Assembly (NCBI RefSeq): GCF_005818865.1
Contig: NZ_VBRY01000005.1
Coordinates: forward strand, 172,196 to 236,195
DNA from: Mariprofundus erugo
GTDB lineage: Bacteria; Pseudomonadota; Zetaproteobacteria; Mariprofundales; Mariprofundaceae
Length of the DNA stretch: 64,000 nucleotides
Direction of reading: 5' to 3'
In this document: positions 47,149 through 56,660 of the stretch, piece after piece
Numbering within the stretch: the first letter of the stretch is position 1
Layout: every line of letters starts with the position of its first letter
The notes under the pieces: model-generated
Told to the model about the DNA's origin: nothing
The model's database searches: none
What the model saw: only the letters and a program-made list of their open reading frames with translations
Position numbers and translations under genes: made by a program

Positions 47149-48486
47149 TCAGTGCTCCATGGCGGCTGTGGAGAATGCGCCGGTTGTCCCCCGGGAATCC
47201 GTGTGTAATTTCGAGCGACTGATCCATGCTGTTGTGTAGCCGTATTTCGCTGCGAGCTCATTCATTCGCAGTGTGGCTTCGGCCGGAGTGGGGAAGCCGT
47301 CGATATAGACTCTGTACCAGATATGACTGGCCACAGAAACCTTTTTGATGGCAGCCATGTCTCCCTCTTTGCCCATGCGGTTCACTTCCAGGTCAGCCAG
47401 TTCACGGTCCCTGAATGAGATCAGATTAATGCGCCATGCCGGTGTCAGCAGGACTGTCCCTGAGCTGATTTCGTATGCGTGTGTCGACTCTTCTTCAGGA
47501 TCGAGCGGGCTATTAATGGTCACCACTGACGATGGGGCTTCATTCATCCGGGCGGTATCAGCGGTATCAGCGGTATCAGCGGTAGCAGCGGTAGCAGCGG
47601 TAGCAGCGGTAGCAGCGGTAGCAGCGGTAGCAGCGGTAGCAGCGGTAGCAGCGGTAGCAGCGGTAGCAGCGGTATCAGCGGTAGCAGCGGTATCAGCGGT
47701 ATCAGCGGTATCAGCGGTATCAGCGGTATCAGCGGTATCAGCGGTATCAGCGGTATCAGCGGTATCAGCGGTATCAGCGGTATCAGCGGTATCAGCGGTA
47801 TCAGCGGTAGCAGCGGTATCAGCGGTATCAGCGGTAGCAGCGGTAGCAGCGGTAGCAGCGGTAGCAGCGGTAGCAGCGGTAGCAGCGGTAGCAGCGGTAG
47901 CAGCGGTAGCAGTGGCAGCAGCGGTAGCAGCGGTAGCAGCGGTAGCAGCGGTAGCAGCGGTAGCAGCGGTAGCAGCGGTAGCAGCGGTAGCAGCGGTAGC
48001 AGTGGCAGCAGTGGCAGCAGTGGCAGCAGTGGCAGCAGTGGCAGCAGTGGCATGTTCATGAGGCTGTTTGTCAGCTACAGGAGGGATCTGGCCGGCAACA
48101 AAGGCGGCCGGAGGTGCGGTATGGCCGGATGAATGTGTGCCGGACGACAACAAGGTTCCGGAAATGGTTGCGATAACGGCAAGTCCGCCCACTGCAAGGG
48201 CTAATGTTGTCAGAAATGCCCGGCCGTCGTTGTGAATGTGGGTGGCTGCTTCGGGATGGGTGGCCGGGGGGGCAGCATGTGCGGTCAGCTCATCAACTGC
48301 TGAGGCGGCAACAGAGGCTGGCGGAGTATCATCATCGAGTGCATGAAATGCCTCCTGCATCTGGGAGAACAGATCCTCAGCACTGGAGTCCATTTCATCA
48401 CTAAAGGCGTCGGAATTTCCTGCTTTGGGGAAGATGGGGGAATCGTCATGGTCATCTAAATGAGGTGGAACTGGACCTGCCGGCAT
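47149..48486 (-). CDS. SPOR-domain membrane protein with a nonanucleotide minisatellite
   Basis: A 445-aa protein: acidic cytoplasmic N-terminus (1-86), one membrane segment (about 89-113), a long low-complexity periplasmic linker made of Ala, Thr and Asp in three-residue steps (about 147-312), and a C-terminal SPOR domain (about 345-420, including WRINLISFRDRELAD and VYIDGFPTPAEA). SPOR domains bind denuded peptidoglycan at division sites. The linker would set the reach of the SPOR domain. The domain order resembles FtsN/DedD-type proteins, but there is no specific match. The gene lies between convergent repeat copies and carB. Confidence 0.8.
   Translation of the reverse strand: MPAGPVPPHLDDHDDSPIFPKAGNSDAFSDEMDSSAEDLFSQMQEAFHALDDDTPPASVAASAVDELTAHAAPPATHPEAATHIHNDGRAFLTTLALAVGGLAVIATISGTLLSSGTHSSGHTAPPAAFVAGQIPPVADKQPHEHATAATAATAATAATAATATAATAATAATAATAATAATAATAATAAATATAATAATAATAATAATAATAATAATADTADTAATADTADTADTADTADTADTADTADTADTADTADTADTADTAATADTAATAATAATAATAATAATAATAATAATAATADTADTADTARMNEAPSSVVTINSPLDPEEESTHAYEISSGTVLLTPAWRINLISFRDRELADLEVNRMGKEGDMAAIKKVSVASHIWYRVYIDGFPTPAEATLRMNELAAKYGYTTAWISRSKLHTDSRGTTGAFSTAAMEH
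47554..48048 (-). repeat. Nonanucleotide minisatellite in the SPOR gene (about 55 units)
   Basis: About 495 bp built from 9-bp units read on the plus strand as GGTAGCAGC, GGTATCAGC or GGCAGCAGT. In the protein these give Thr-Ala-Ala or Thr-Ala-Asp steps. The variants are grouped in blocks (Asp-containing units in the middle, Ala units on both sides), with a few 3-bp shifts where unit types meet. The tract is open in several frames on both strands because the unit length is a multiple of three and lacks stops. Confidence 0.95.
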
Positions 48487-48813
48487 ACTTGCTCCTTTTC
48501 ATGCGTTCAGACGACAGCCGGAGTTCCCGATGGACGCCATGGCCGATCTTGCTGCAATGATGCCGTAGCGGTGTCGATACGTCCACTTGCAAGGCATAAA
48601 AAATCACCGGATAAAATGGCGATTAACCGTTATGAAATAAATACCTCCGCAATACATGGGGTGCTTGTACGGGTATTTCTTTTTTGCCGGATTCCGCTTG
48701 CAGCTTTTCCAATACCATCAGCTGCGCTAGGGTTGGCGCGCTGGCGGGTGAGTCATGGGCTTACCCGTTTTCTCTGTCTGGAACCGTAACTTCCCCAAGG
48801 AGTCGCTGAGAAC
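48487..48813. other. Divergent intergenic region before carB
   Basis: 327 bp between the minus-strand SPOR gene and carB. It should hold both promoters. CAAGGAG lies 19 bp before ATG 48814. I see no carA, no obvious riboswitch and no repeat copy. A small open frame crosses it but has no family features. Confidence 0.4.
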
Positions 48814-51800
48814 ATGCCACGTCGAACGGATATACAATCCATAATGATTTTGGGGGCAGGGCCGATTGTGATCGGTCAGGCCTGCGAGTTTGATTATTCC
48901 GGTGTTCAGGCCTGCAAGGCACTGAAAGAGGAAGGGTTCAGGGTGATCCTTGTGAACTCCAATCCGGCAACCATCATGACCGACCCTGAATTCGCCGATG
49001 CCACTTATATCGAGCCTGTTACATGGGAAGTCGTGGCCAACATCATTGAGAAGGAGCGTCCTGACGCCATCCTGCCAACGATGGGCGGTCAAACAGCATT
49101 GAACTGTGCTCTGAATCTGCATCAGAACGGTGTGCTGGAGCGTTTCGGTGTTCAGCTGATTGGTGCTCAACCGGAAGCCATCGACAAAGCCGAGGATCGC
49201 GGGCTGTTCAAACAGGCCATGGATCGTATCGGCCTTGAGATGGCGAGAGGTGGTTTTGCCCACTCATTGCCGGAGGCGCGTGCACTGGCAACAGAGATCG
49301 GCTATCCGATTATTATCCGCCCCTCCTTTACGCTTGGTGGTTCAGGTGGCGGTATTGCCTACAATCAGGAAGAGTTTGAGCAGATTGCCAGCTCAGGCCT
49401 TGAAGCATCCCCGACCTCGGAGATTCTTGTCGAGGAATCCATCATCGGCTGGAAAGAGTACGAGATGGAAGTGATGCGTGATCATGCGGATAACTGCGTG
49501 ATCATCTGCTCTATTGAAAACTTTGATCCGATGGGTGTTCACACAGGTGACTCCATTACTGTTGCGCCGGCGCAAACGCTGACCGATAAGGAGTATCAGC
49601 GTATGCGTGATGCTTCGATCGCAATTCTGCGTGAGATCGGTGTGGAAACAGGCGGGTCGAATGTACAGTTTGCCGTGAATCCGGTCGATGGTCGTCTGAT
49701 TGTTATCGAGATGAATCCGCGTGTATCGCGTTCTTCTGCACTGGCCTCCAAGGCAACCGGATTCCCGATTGCCAAGATTGCCGCCAAACTTGCAGTGGGC
49801 TATACGCTGGATGAGATTCGCAATGATATTACCGGCGAGACCTACGCTGCGTTTGAGCCAACCATTGATTATGTGGTGACCAAGCTGCCACGCTTTGCTT
49901 TTGAGAAGTTCCCCGGTGCCGATGTTCGTCTGACCACTCAGATGAAGTCTGTGGGTGAAGTGATGGCCATTGGCCGCAGCTTTACCGAGTCGCTCGGCAA
50001 GGCAATGCGTGGCCTTGAAACCGGAACCAGCGGTTTTGATCGTGTCATTCCGGACGATGTGGATCGTGACCGTTTCCTGCAGGAAAAACTCACTGTGCCT
50101 GGCGAGCAGCGCCTGTGGTGGGTGGGTGAAGCCCTGCGTTTGGGTGCTGATGCAGGATGGTCCGAGCAGCGTGTGTTTGAACTGACCCGCATTGACCCGT
50201 GGTTTTTGCGCGAGATCAATGCTGTCATTGATCTGGAACGCTCCCTTTCCGGTCGCAGCGCTGCTTCATTGTCAGCAGAAGAGTGGCTGAATGCCAAGCG
50301 AGAGGGCATCTCCGATCAGCATCTTGCCGGCCTGATGGCAACCACTGAGCGTGAAGTGCGCCAGCTCAGACAGCAGGCAGGTGTTCGTCCGGCATTCAAG
50401 CGCGTGGATACCTGTGCCGCCGAATTTGAGGCGCACACCCCGTATCTCTACTCCACCTATGAAGAAGAGTGCGAGTCCCGGCCTACAGATAGCAAGAAAA
50501 TTATGGTGCTTGGCGGTGGCCCGAACCGTATTGGTCAGGGTATCGAGTTCGATTACTGCTGCGTGCATGCCGCTTTCGCGCTCTCCGATGATGGTTATGA
50601 AACCATTATGGTGAACTGCAACCCTGAAACGGTTTCGACCGATTATGATACATCGGACCGACTCTATTTTGAGCCGCTGACATTTGAAGATGTGATGGCA
50701 ATTGTCGATGTGGAAAAACCGGATGGTGTGATTGTTCAGTTCGGTGGTCAGACACCTTTGAAACTGGCTGCTGCGCTGGAAGAGGCCGGAGTACCCATCA
50801 TTGGTACCAGCCCTGATATGATTGATCTGGCTGAAGATCGTGAGCGCTTCCAGAAGCTGCTCCATGAACTTGGACTCAGGCAGCCAGAAAACGGGACTGC
50901 CCGTTCTACTGAAGAAGCTGTGGCTGTGGCTGCGCGAATCGGGTATCCGGTGGTCGTACGTCCTTCCTATGTGCTTGGCGGTCGTGCCATGCAGATCGTT
51001 CATGATGAAAAAGGGCTGCTGCGTTATATGCGGGAGGCCGTGCAGGCATCACCGGATCACCCGGTACTGCTTGATCGCTTCCTTAACTCTGCCATTGAGC
51101 TGGATGTCGATGCGCTGGCTGACGGAACCCGCGTTGTGATTGGCGGCATTATGGAGCATATCGAAGAGGCAGGTGTTCACTCCGGCGACTCAGCCTGCTG
51201 TTTGCCTCCGCATTCGATCTCCGAAGAGATTACCAGTGAGGTGCGCAGGCAGACTGAAGCACTCGGACTGGCACTGAATGTGAAGGGACTGCTGAATATC
51301 CAGTTTGCTGTTCAGGGTGAGACCATCTATGTACTAGAGGTCAATCCGCGCGCATCCCGTACCGTACCGTTCGTATCCAAGGCAACCGGCAAGCCGCTTG
51401 CCAAGATTGCCGCCCGTATTATGGCCGGCCAGTCACTGGATGAGCAGGGAATCACTGAAATTCCGCAGCCTTCTACATTCAGAGCGGTGAAAGAGGCGGT
51501 ATTCCCGTTTGTGAAGTTCCGTGGTGTTGACCCGTTGCTGTCACCCGAGATGAAGTCGACCGGTGAGGTGATGGGTATTGCCGAGGTGTTCCCGGCTGCC
51601 TTTTCCAAGGCTCAGCTGGGTGCCGGTCAGCGCCTGCCGGAACGTGGTACCGCCTTTATTTCGGTAAAAGATGCTGATAAGGATGGGGCGGTACAGATTG
51701 GCCGCATTCTCTCCGGGGCTGGCTTCACCCTGCTGGCGACCAGTGGTACCTATGCGGCCCTGGTCAATGCAGGCATTGAAGTACAGTCCGTTCCCAAGGT

Positions 51801-52044
51801 GATGGATGCTGCGCGGCCCCATATTGTTGATCGCCTGATCAATGATGAGGTCGACTTTATCGTCAATACAACCGAAGGGGCGCAGGCGATTCATGACTCG
51901 AAGTCCATTCGTCAGGCGGCCCTTGAGCGCGGTATCGTTTATTTTACCACCATGGCAGGCGGACTGGCGGCAGCCAGTGCAATGGCCGGTCATTTCGATG
52001 TGACAAAGGTGAAGAGTATTCAGGAATATCACAGAAAAGGTTAA
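48814..52044 (+). CDS. carB: Carbamoyl-phosphate synthase large subunit
   Basis: CarB makes carbamoyl phosphate for arginine and pyrimidine synthesis with ammonia delivered by CarA. The 1076-aa protein is full length, with two ATP-grasp halves: [17 protein letters not shown] and [19 protein letters not shown] in the first, [17 protein letters not shown] and [19 protein letters not shown] in the second. A C-terminal allosteric domain (about 940-1076) follows. carA is not next to it here: the upstream neighbour is a divergent SPOR gene. greA follows after a terminator. Confidence 0.98.
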   Translation: MPRRTDIQSIMILGAGPIVIGQACEFDYSGVQACKALKEEGFRVILVNSNPATIMTDPEFADATYIEPVTWEVVANIIEKERPDAILPTMGGQTALNCALNLHQNGVLERFGVQLIGAQPEAIDKAEDRGLFKQAMDRIGLEMARGGFAHSLPEARALATEIGYPIIIRPSFTLGGSGGGIAYNQEEFEQIASSGLEASPTSEILVEESIIGWKEYEMEVMRDHADNCVIICSIENFDPMGVHTGDSITVAPAQTLTDKEYQRMRDASIAILREIGVETGGSNVQFAVNPVDGRLIVIEMNPRVSRSSALASKATGFPIAKIAAKLAVGYTLDEIRNDITGETYAAFEPTIDYVVTKLPRFAFEKFPGADVRLTTQMKSVGEVMAIGRSFTESLGKAMRGLETGTSGFDRVIPDDVDRDRFLQEKLTVPGEQRLWWVGEALRLGADAGWSEQRVFELTRIDPWFLREINAVIDLERSLSGRSAASLSAEEWLNAKREGISDQHLAGLMATTEREVRQLRQQAGVRPAFKRVDTCAAEFEAHTPYLYSTYEEECESRPTDSKKIMVLGGGPNRIGQGIEFDYCCVHAAFALSDDGYETIMVNCNPETVSTDYDTSDRLYFEPLTFEDVMAIVDVEKPDGVIVQFGGQTPLKLAAALEEAGVPIIGTSPDMIDLAEDRERFQKLLHELGLRQPENGTARSTEEAVAVAARIGYPVVVRPSYVLGGRAMQIVHDEKGLLRYMREAVQASPDHPVLLDRFLNSAIELDVDALADGTRVVIGGIMEHIEEAGVHSGDSACCLPPHSISEEITSEVRRQTEALGLALNVKGLLNIQFAVQGETIYVLEVNPRASRTVPFVSKATGKPLAKIAARIMAGQSLDEQGITEIPQPSTFRAVKEAVFPFVKFRGVDPLLSPEMKSTGEVMGIAEVFPAAFSKAQLGAGQRLPERGTAFISVKDADKDGAVQIGRILSGAGFTLLATSGTYAALVNAGIEVQSVPKVMDAARPHIVDRLINDEVDFIVNTTEGAQAIHDSKSIRQAALERGIVYFTTMAGGLAAASAMAGHFDVTKVKSIQEYHRKG

Positions 52045-52061
52045 TCATTTTGCAGTACCGG

Positions 52062-52097
52062 AACGGGAGGCGATCCTTTGCCTCCCGTTTCTATTTT
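52062..52097 (+). terminator. Rho-independent terminator after carB
   Basis: A 10-bp stem AACGGGAGGC/GCCTCCCGTT with an 8-base loop, followed by TCTATTTT. It lies 17 bp after the carB stop and about 25 bp before greA, so greA probably has its own promoter or depends on read-through. Confidence 0.8.
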
Positions 52098-52122
52098 AAC
52101 CACATCAACCAAGGAGAGTTAG

Positions 52123-52596
52123 TTGGAACGTGTTCCCATGACCAAAAGCGGTGCTGAAACATTGAGACAGACACTGGCATATCTCAAGGGTGAAAATCGC
52201 CACCGGATTGTTGCGACTATTGAAGCTGCACGTGCGCACGGTGACCTGTCAGAGAATGCCGAATATCATGCTGCCAAGGAAGAGCAGGGGCTGAATGAAA
52301 GCCGCATTACTGATATCGAAGACAAATTGGCCAGAGCACACATCATCGAGCCATCCACGATCAAGGCAGAGAAGGTGGTGTTTGGTGCCACTGTTGAGCT
52401 GATCGATGTGAATACCGGTACCGAGGTGGTTTACCAGATCGTTGGTGTTGATGAGGCTGATATCGAGAAGGGAAAAGTATCGATTACCTCTCCGATCGCC
52501 CGTGCCATGATCGGCAAGGAGCTCGGTGATGTCGCTGTGGTTCAGGCGCCCGGTGGCGAGCGTGAGTTTGAAATTCAGGCGATTGATTATATCTGA
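52123..52596 (+). CDS. greA: Transcription elongation factor GreA
   Basis: GreA rescues backtracked RNA polymerase by promoting transcript cleavage. The 157-aa protein has the N-terminal coiled coil with the acidic tip (ARAHGDLSENAEYHAAKEEQ) and the C-terminal FKBP-like domain ending in GEREFEIQAIDYI. The start is taken as TTG 52123 because AAGGAG lies at a good distance; ATG 52138 (MTKSGAE) would also give a family-like protein. It stands between the carB terminator and a repeat-like hairpin region. Confidence 0.96.
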   Translation: MERVPMTKSGAETLRQTLAYLKGENRHRIVATIEAARAHGDLSENAEYHAAKEEQGLNESRITDIEDKLARAHIIEPSTIKAEKVVFGATVELIDVNTGTEVVYQIVGVDEADIEKGKVSITSPIARAMIGKELGDVAVVQAPGGEREFEIQAIDYI

Positions 52597-52660
52597 TGGT
52601 CTCGGAAAAAGTCCATCGTGGCCCTTTTCCTCCACGGAAAGCGAAAGGTGTGATGTTCAC

Positions 52661-52723
52661 TTTCCTTACAAATCAGATGCTTGCACTGCAAGTATCTGAT
52701 TTGCGCGCCCGTCCATGGGCGCG
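52661..52723 (-). repeat. Partial relative of the dispersed repeat (copy D)
   Basis: A 63-bp core that matches the middle of the repeat family: CTTACAAATCAGAT...ATCTGATTTG forms a 10-bp stem, followed by CGCGCCC-gtccat-GGGCGCG. The same loop (GTCCATGG) occurs in copies C1, C2 and E with different but still pairing arms. The terminal inverted repeats are not recognisable. A separate hairpin GATGACTTC/GAAGTCATC follows at 52726-52747, possibly a terminator for greA without a T-tract. Confidence 0.6.
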
Positions 52724-52879
52724 TTGATGACTTCATTCGAAGTCATCATATCTGATCATCCTGTTGCGATAGCCGCTTGTGCTCACGGCTTGATCGGTGT
52801 GGCATGGGGCGGCTTCGTTTTTTCATAGTGATGATGATCTGCATCAAGTGAGGCAGCCTGGTGAAGGTCGGGAGGTAGT

Positions 52880-53383
52880 ATGAAAATGACTTGCTTGCGT
52901 GCCGGCGCAATTCGATTGTGTCTGGCCATGATGCTGGCTCTGCTGGTGATACCGGGATATATCGTCGCACCTGTTCTGTTTGCCGGGGCCGGCAGTCAGG
53001 CGCTTGCCGGCGAGCTGGCCGGCAGAATTTTTCATCTTAGTCTGGTTACATTGCTGTTTCTGGCGGCTGCTGTGGCCTCATTCTGGTGGCGGATGCAAAG
53101 TGACGGTCAGATTATCGGCCGGCGCAGCTGGATATTGCTGGCGGCTCTTTGTCTGCTGGTGGCCATCAATGTGTTTGGACTGGCCCCCCTGATGGCAGAT
53201 ATCAAGCACCAGATGGGGCCCATTGATCTGATTCCGAAAGACAATCCGCTGCGTCAGAAATTTGGTATGTGGCATGGCATCAGTGCGGTATTGCACCTGC
53301 TGGCAAGCATTGTGGCTGCGATGCTCGTTGCCACATCTCCGATCGGAAATGACTCGAAGAAGGGCACATGTCCGTCTTTATAG
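52880..53383 (+). CDS. DUF4149 family membrane protein
   Basis: A 167-aa membrane protein with four hydrophobic segments (about 10-35, 50-68, 80-100 and 135-155). The pattern PVLFAGAGSQALAGELAGRIF is the mark of the DUF4149 (TMEM205-like) family, whose function is unknown. GGGAGGT lies just upstream of ATG 52880. It overlaps the next gene by 16 bases and is probably co-expressed with it. Confidence 0.8.
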   Translation: MKMTCLRAGAIRLCLAMMLALLVIPGYIVAPVLFAGAGSQALAGELAGRIFHLSLVTLLFLAAAVASFWWRMQSDGQIIGRRSWILLAALCLLVAINVFGLAPLMADIKHQMGPIDLIPKDNPLRQKFGMWHGISAVLHLLASIVAAMLVATSPIGNDSKKGTCPSL

Positions 53384-54435
53384 CCTGGCTCCGGGAATGG
53401 CTGGCAGACACAGAGCTGGTCATGCTTCTGTCCTCGCTGCTGGTCATTTTCCTGTTGCTGATGCTGCTGATTCCGGTATTGGCTCCGCTGCTGTTTGCTA
53501 TTGCTGTGGCTTATGTGCTCGATGGTGTGGTCGAGTTGCTGAGGCGCTGCCGGATTCCGCGCATGCTGGCCATTGCCATGACCGTTGGAAGCGCGCTGTT
53601 GTTGTTGCTGTTTGCACTGTTAACGGTGATGCCTCTGCTGACCGCACAGATCGGCAGGCTCGTGTCGCACGCACCGCAGTATGTACAGTCGTTGCGCGAT
53701 ATGCTGCAGCAGGTGCAAACCAACCATGCAGAGTGGATTAATCCCGACTACCTGCAGCAGGTCATCGCCGCGCTGGCAGCAAAGATGCAGGAGTGGGGCG
53801 GGGCCCTGCTGAAGTTTTCCATCGCATCCATACCCGGCATGATCACGTTGCTTGTTTATGCAGTACTGGTGCCGGTGCTGGTTTTCTTTCTGCTTAAAGA
53901 TAAACATCAGATCATTGCCTGGGCACAACAGTTTCTTCCTCGTGAGCGTACACTGCTGCAGCGGGTATGGGCCGAGCTTGATACACAGATCGGTAATTAT
54001 ATTCGCGGCAAATTTTGGGAAGCTTTCGTGGTAGGGTTGGCCATGTGGCTGAGCTATTGGCTTATGGGTCATGATTACGCCCTGTTGCTTGGGGTGCTGA
54101 CCGGTTTGTCTGTATGGGTGCCGTTTGTCGGCATGGCCGTGGTCACGGTGCCGGTTGTTCTGCTCTCCTATTTTCAGTGGGGGTGGGGAGAAACCATGGC
54201 GTATGGGGTATTGGCCTATCTGGTTGTGCAGACGATCGATGCCAATCTGATTGTGCCGTGGCTGTTCTCGGAAATTGTCAATTTGCATCCGATAGCCATT
54301 ATTGTTGCAATTCTGATGTTCGGCAGTCTTTGGGGTATTGTCGGTGTGATCATCGCCATACCGATGGCGGCTCTGGTCAAGAGCGTCGTTTCCATTGTGT
54401 TGGAGCGCAGGCTGGCAGGCGCTGAAAAAGGCTGA
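53368..54435 (+). CDS. AI-2E/PerM family permease
   Basis: A 355-aa membrane protein with seven or eight hydrophobic segments, belonging to the family that includes TqsA, YdiK and PerM. Family traits are two N-terminal membrane helices with LLIPVLAPLLFAIAVAYVLDG, a soluble mid-region with coiled character (QYVQSLRDMLQQVQTN), and a C-terminal membrane bundle with GVLTGLSVWVPFVGM and PIAIIVAILMFGSLWGIVG. Substrates vary in the family (AI-2, Na+/H+ exchange, others), so none is assigned. It overlaps the DUF4149 gene. Confidence 0.88.
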   Translation: MSVFIAWLREWLADTELVMLLSSLLVIFLLLMLLIPVLAPLLFAIAVAYVLDGVVELLRRCRIPRMLAIAMTVGSALLLLLFALLTVMPLLTAQIGRLVSHAPQYVQSLRDMLQQVQTNHAEWINPDYLQQVIAALAAKMQEWGGALLKFSIASIPGMITLLVYAVLVPVLVFFLLKDKHQIIAWAQQFLPRERTLLQRVWAELDTQIGNYIRGKFWEAFVVGLAMWLSYWLMGHDYALLLGVLTGLSVWVPFVGMAVVTVPVVLLSYFQWGWGETMAYGVLAYLVVQTIDANLIVPWLFSEIVNLHPIAIIVAILMFGSLWGIVGVIIAIPMAALVKSVVSIVLERRLAGAEKG

Positions 54436-54776
54436 CGTTGACAGCAGGGGGCTGCCTTTTAGGCTGCACCCATCTTGCGATGGCTGTGAATTTCATCACC
54501 CTGCCTGTAGTTGACATCGATATACTGTTTCGGTGTTCACGCTGCGGTGTATCAGGGGGGTGCAGATTTGTTGCCATCCTGACAAAAATCAGTCCGCAAA
54601 AGCAAAAGCGTGATTTTGCCTTTGCTTACAAATCAGGCACTTGCGCGCTCGATTTGGCGGGTCGTCCATGGCCCGCAAGGAAGAGCTGAATGATCAGCAC
54701 CTCCTTGGAGTCACACAGCTTGGCTGCAGTCTGATTTGCAGATGTAATACGGATAGCAGTTTCAGGAAGGGAATCA
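54436..54776. other. Intergenic region containing repeat copy E
   Basis: 341 bp between the permease and yfgM-like genes. The middle holds repeat copy E (54553-54708). The last 65 bp form the yfgM leader with AGGAAGGG before ATG 54777. I see no other gene. Confidence 0.5.
54553..54708 (-). repeat. Dispersed structured repeat, copy E (inverted, worn)
   Basis: A 156-bp copy in the same orientation as C1. It keeps the ATTTGTTGCCATCCTGACAAAAATCAG-type left module (with changes), the CTTACAAATCAGGC hairpin, the GCGGGTC-gtccat-GGCCCGC hairpin and a right end GATCAGCACCTCCTTGG. The terminal repeats have drifted more than in A or F, which suggests an older insertion. Confidence 0.75.
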
Positions 54777-55439
54777 ATGAACCAGAATGGATCAGACAAG
54801 AGCGTGAATGACGTTGAGCAGGAGATCCTGCTGAAGACGGAAATGGAAGAGTTAAAACGCGATATGCGTTCGGCTCAGTGGCAGGATTGGGCCAAAAAGA
54901 ACCAGCAGTCACTGGTGGTTGCTTCATTGCTGCTGGCTGGTGGTCTGGTCGCCGGCGGTATGTGGCTGGAGCATAGCCGCTCGCAACAGGCTGCTGCGGC
55001 AACCCTCTATCAGCAGGCCGTGAATGAGGAAGACAAGGCGAAAAAAAGCGCCTATTTTAACAGTCTGGTGTCAGGATTTTCTTCAAGCAGTTATGCGGCA
55101 CTGGCGCAGATGCAGCTGGCTGTGGTCGACGCCGGACATGCCGAAGAACACCTGAAGGCACTGGAGCATCACCCGGCTGCGATGGATGAATGGAAGTGGC
55201 AGGCCCGCCTTGACCTGGCCAGCATGAAAATCGAAGCCGGTGATAACGCTGCCGCAGCCACACTGCTGCAGGAGCCGGTGGGTAAAGAGTATCAGCAACT
55301 GCGCTATTACCTGCTTGCTTCCATTGCAAAAGATGCGGATGAGAAAAAGCAGCAGCTGCAAAAAGCTCTCGATGCCGCTTCACCGGATGAGCAGCTGAAG
55401 CAGAAGATTCAGAAACAGCTCGCTCTGCTTGCCTCCTGA
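54777..55439 (+). CDS. YfgM-like tetratricopeptide membrane protein
   Basis: YfgM-type proteins are ancillary to the SecYEG translocon and pass substrates to periplasmic chaperones. The 220-aa protein has a short cytoplasmic N-terminus, one membrane segment (about 45-63, SLVVASLLLAGGLVAGGMW), and a periplasmic TPR-like domain (SYAALAQMQLAVVDAGHAEE..., WQARLDLASMKIEAGD). The order yfgM-bamB-der is conserved in proteobacteria and supports the call. Its stop overlaps the bamB start by 1 base. Confidence 0.85.
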   Translation: MNQNGSDKSVNDVEQEILLKTEMEELKRDMRSAQWQDWAKKNQQSLVVASLLLAGGLVAGGMWLEHSRSQQAAAATLYQQAVNEEDKAKKSAYFNSLVSGFSSSSYAALAQMQLAVVDAGHAEEHLKALEHHPAAMDEWKWQARLDLASMKIEAGDNAAAATLLQEPVGKEYQQLRYYLLASIAKDADEKKQQLQKALDAASPDEQLKQKIQKQLALLAS

Positions 55440-56641
55440 TGGCTGTTATGAAGCGCACATCTACGACCTTGCTGTTAAGCCCGCTTCTGGCGACTGTGCT
55501 GCTTGCCTCGGGCTGTTCTGCGATGAATACGCCTGAGCAAGCCGCTGCCTCGTCAGAGATCGCCAAAAATGCTGCTGTCGTTCTGCGTAGTGCACCGATT
55601 GAGCTGGTCTGGCGAAACAATCTTGACCAGCGGCAACCTGCCTCGCCGCCCGGATTCAGTCTTCCGGCTGTGATTACGACGCCGGAGGGCGATCTTATCA
55701 TTGCCGGGGCACAGGATAACCGTGTCAGAGTATATCGCGACAACGGCAGTGAGCAGCAACGCATCAGCATTGAGGCAGCGGGTGAGTCCGGTGCGCTGCA
55801 GCTGGATAACGGGCTGGTGGTGCTTGGTGATGTTGCCGGTAACCTCTACGGTCTGGATTTGAAGACGTTTGCGATCAAATGGCGCTATGCCCTCGGTTCT
55901 GCCCTGATCGGGCGCCCGGTAGCGGTCGATCACGACTTTATCATCCAGGCAGCAAACAATCAGATATACCGATTCACAGCCAACGGTAACAAGGTATGGA
56001 GTTTTTCAGGCAACCTGGGTGGGCTTGGCATGCATCTCACACCATCTCCGGCTGTCTATGAAGATCACGTCTATGCCGCACTCAGCAATGGTGATGTGGT
56101 CGCCATGAGGGCCGGCGATGGCGGCTTTTTGTGGAAGCGGCAGATGGTGTTGAATAACGATGCTGCCGTTCTGAGTGAATTGAAGGTGCCGGTTGCCTCG
56201 CCTGTAGTGATTCCTGCCGCCCAATCAGGGCGTGATGAAGATCTTCTTGCTGTATCGCTGTTTCAGGGGGAGCTGAGCTTTCTCTCCCTGCAGGATGGCA
56301 GTCAGCTCAGGGCCCGTCACCTGTCAGTAAAGTCAACTCCATTGCTGATTGGTCAGCGCCTGTTTGTGGCGGACACGGCCGGTTCTGTCAGTGCCCTGGA
56401 TGCGGGCAGTGGTGAAACCCGGTGGAAACTGCAGCTAAGCAAGGGTGAATTAACAGGCCCGGTCCTGTCGCAGGGGATGCTTTGGCTGGCGGATGATCAG
56501 GGTAAGGTTTACCGAATAGATCAGGAAGGTCACCTTTCCGGTCAGATTGAACTCTCCGGCCGCATTGATCGTGCTCCGGTTGCTACCTCCGGCGGTGTGC
56601 TGGTGAGGAACAACCTGGGCGTGCTCTATATGCTGCGCTAA
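55439..56641 (+). CDS. bamB: Outer membrane protein assembly lipoprotein BamB
   Basis: BamB is a beta-propeller lipoprotein of the BAM complex that inserts outer-membrane proteins. The 400-aa protein has a lipoprotein signal with lipobox LASGC (Cys at about 26) and repeated PQQ-like propeller blades such as GDVAGNLYGLDLKTFAIKWR and ADTAGSVSALDAGSGETRWK. ATG 55439 overlaps the yfgM stop (TGATGG). der begins 19 bp after the stop. Confidence 0.95.
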   Translation: MAVMKRTSTTLLLSPLLATVLLASGCSAMNTPEQAAASSEIAKNAAVVLRSAPIELVWRNNLDQRQPASPPGFSLPAVITTPEGDLIIAGAQDNRVRVYRDNGSEQQRISIEAAGESGALQLDNGLVVLGDVAGNLYGLDLKTFAIKWRYALGSALIGRPVAVDHDFIIQAANNQIYRFTANGNKVWSFSGNLGGLGMHLTPSPAVYEDHVYAALSNGDVVAMRAGDGGFLWKRQMVLNNDAAVLSELKVPVASPVVIPAAQSGRDEDLLAVSLFQGELSFLSLQDGSQLRARHLSVKSTPLLIGQRLFVADTAGSVSALDAGSGETRWKLQLSKGELTGPVLSQGMLWLADDQGKVYRIDQEGHLSGQIELSGRIDRAPVATSGGVLVRNNLGVLYMLR

Positions 56642-56660
56642 TCAGGACACAGGATACCAC

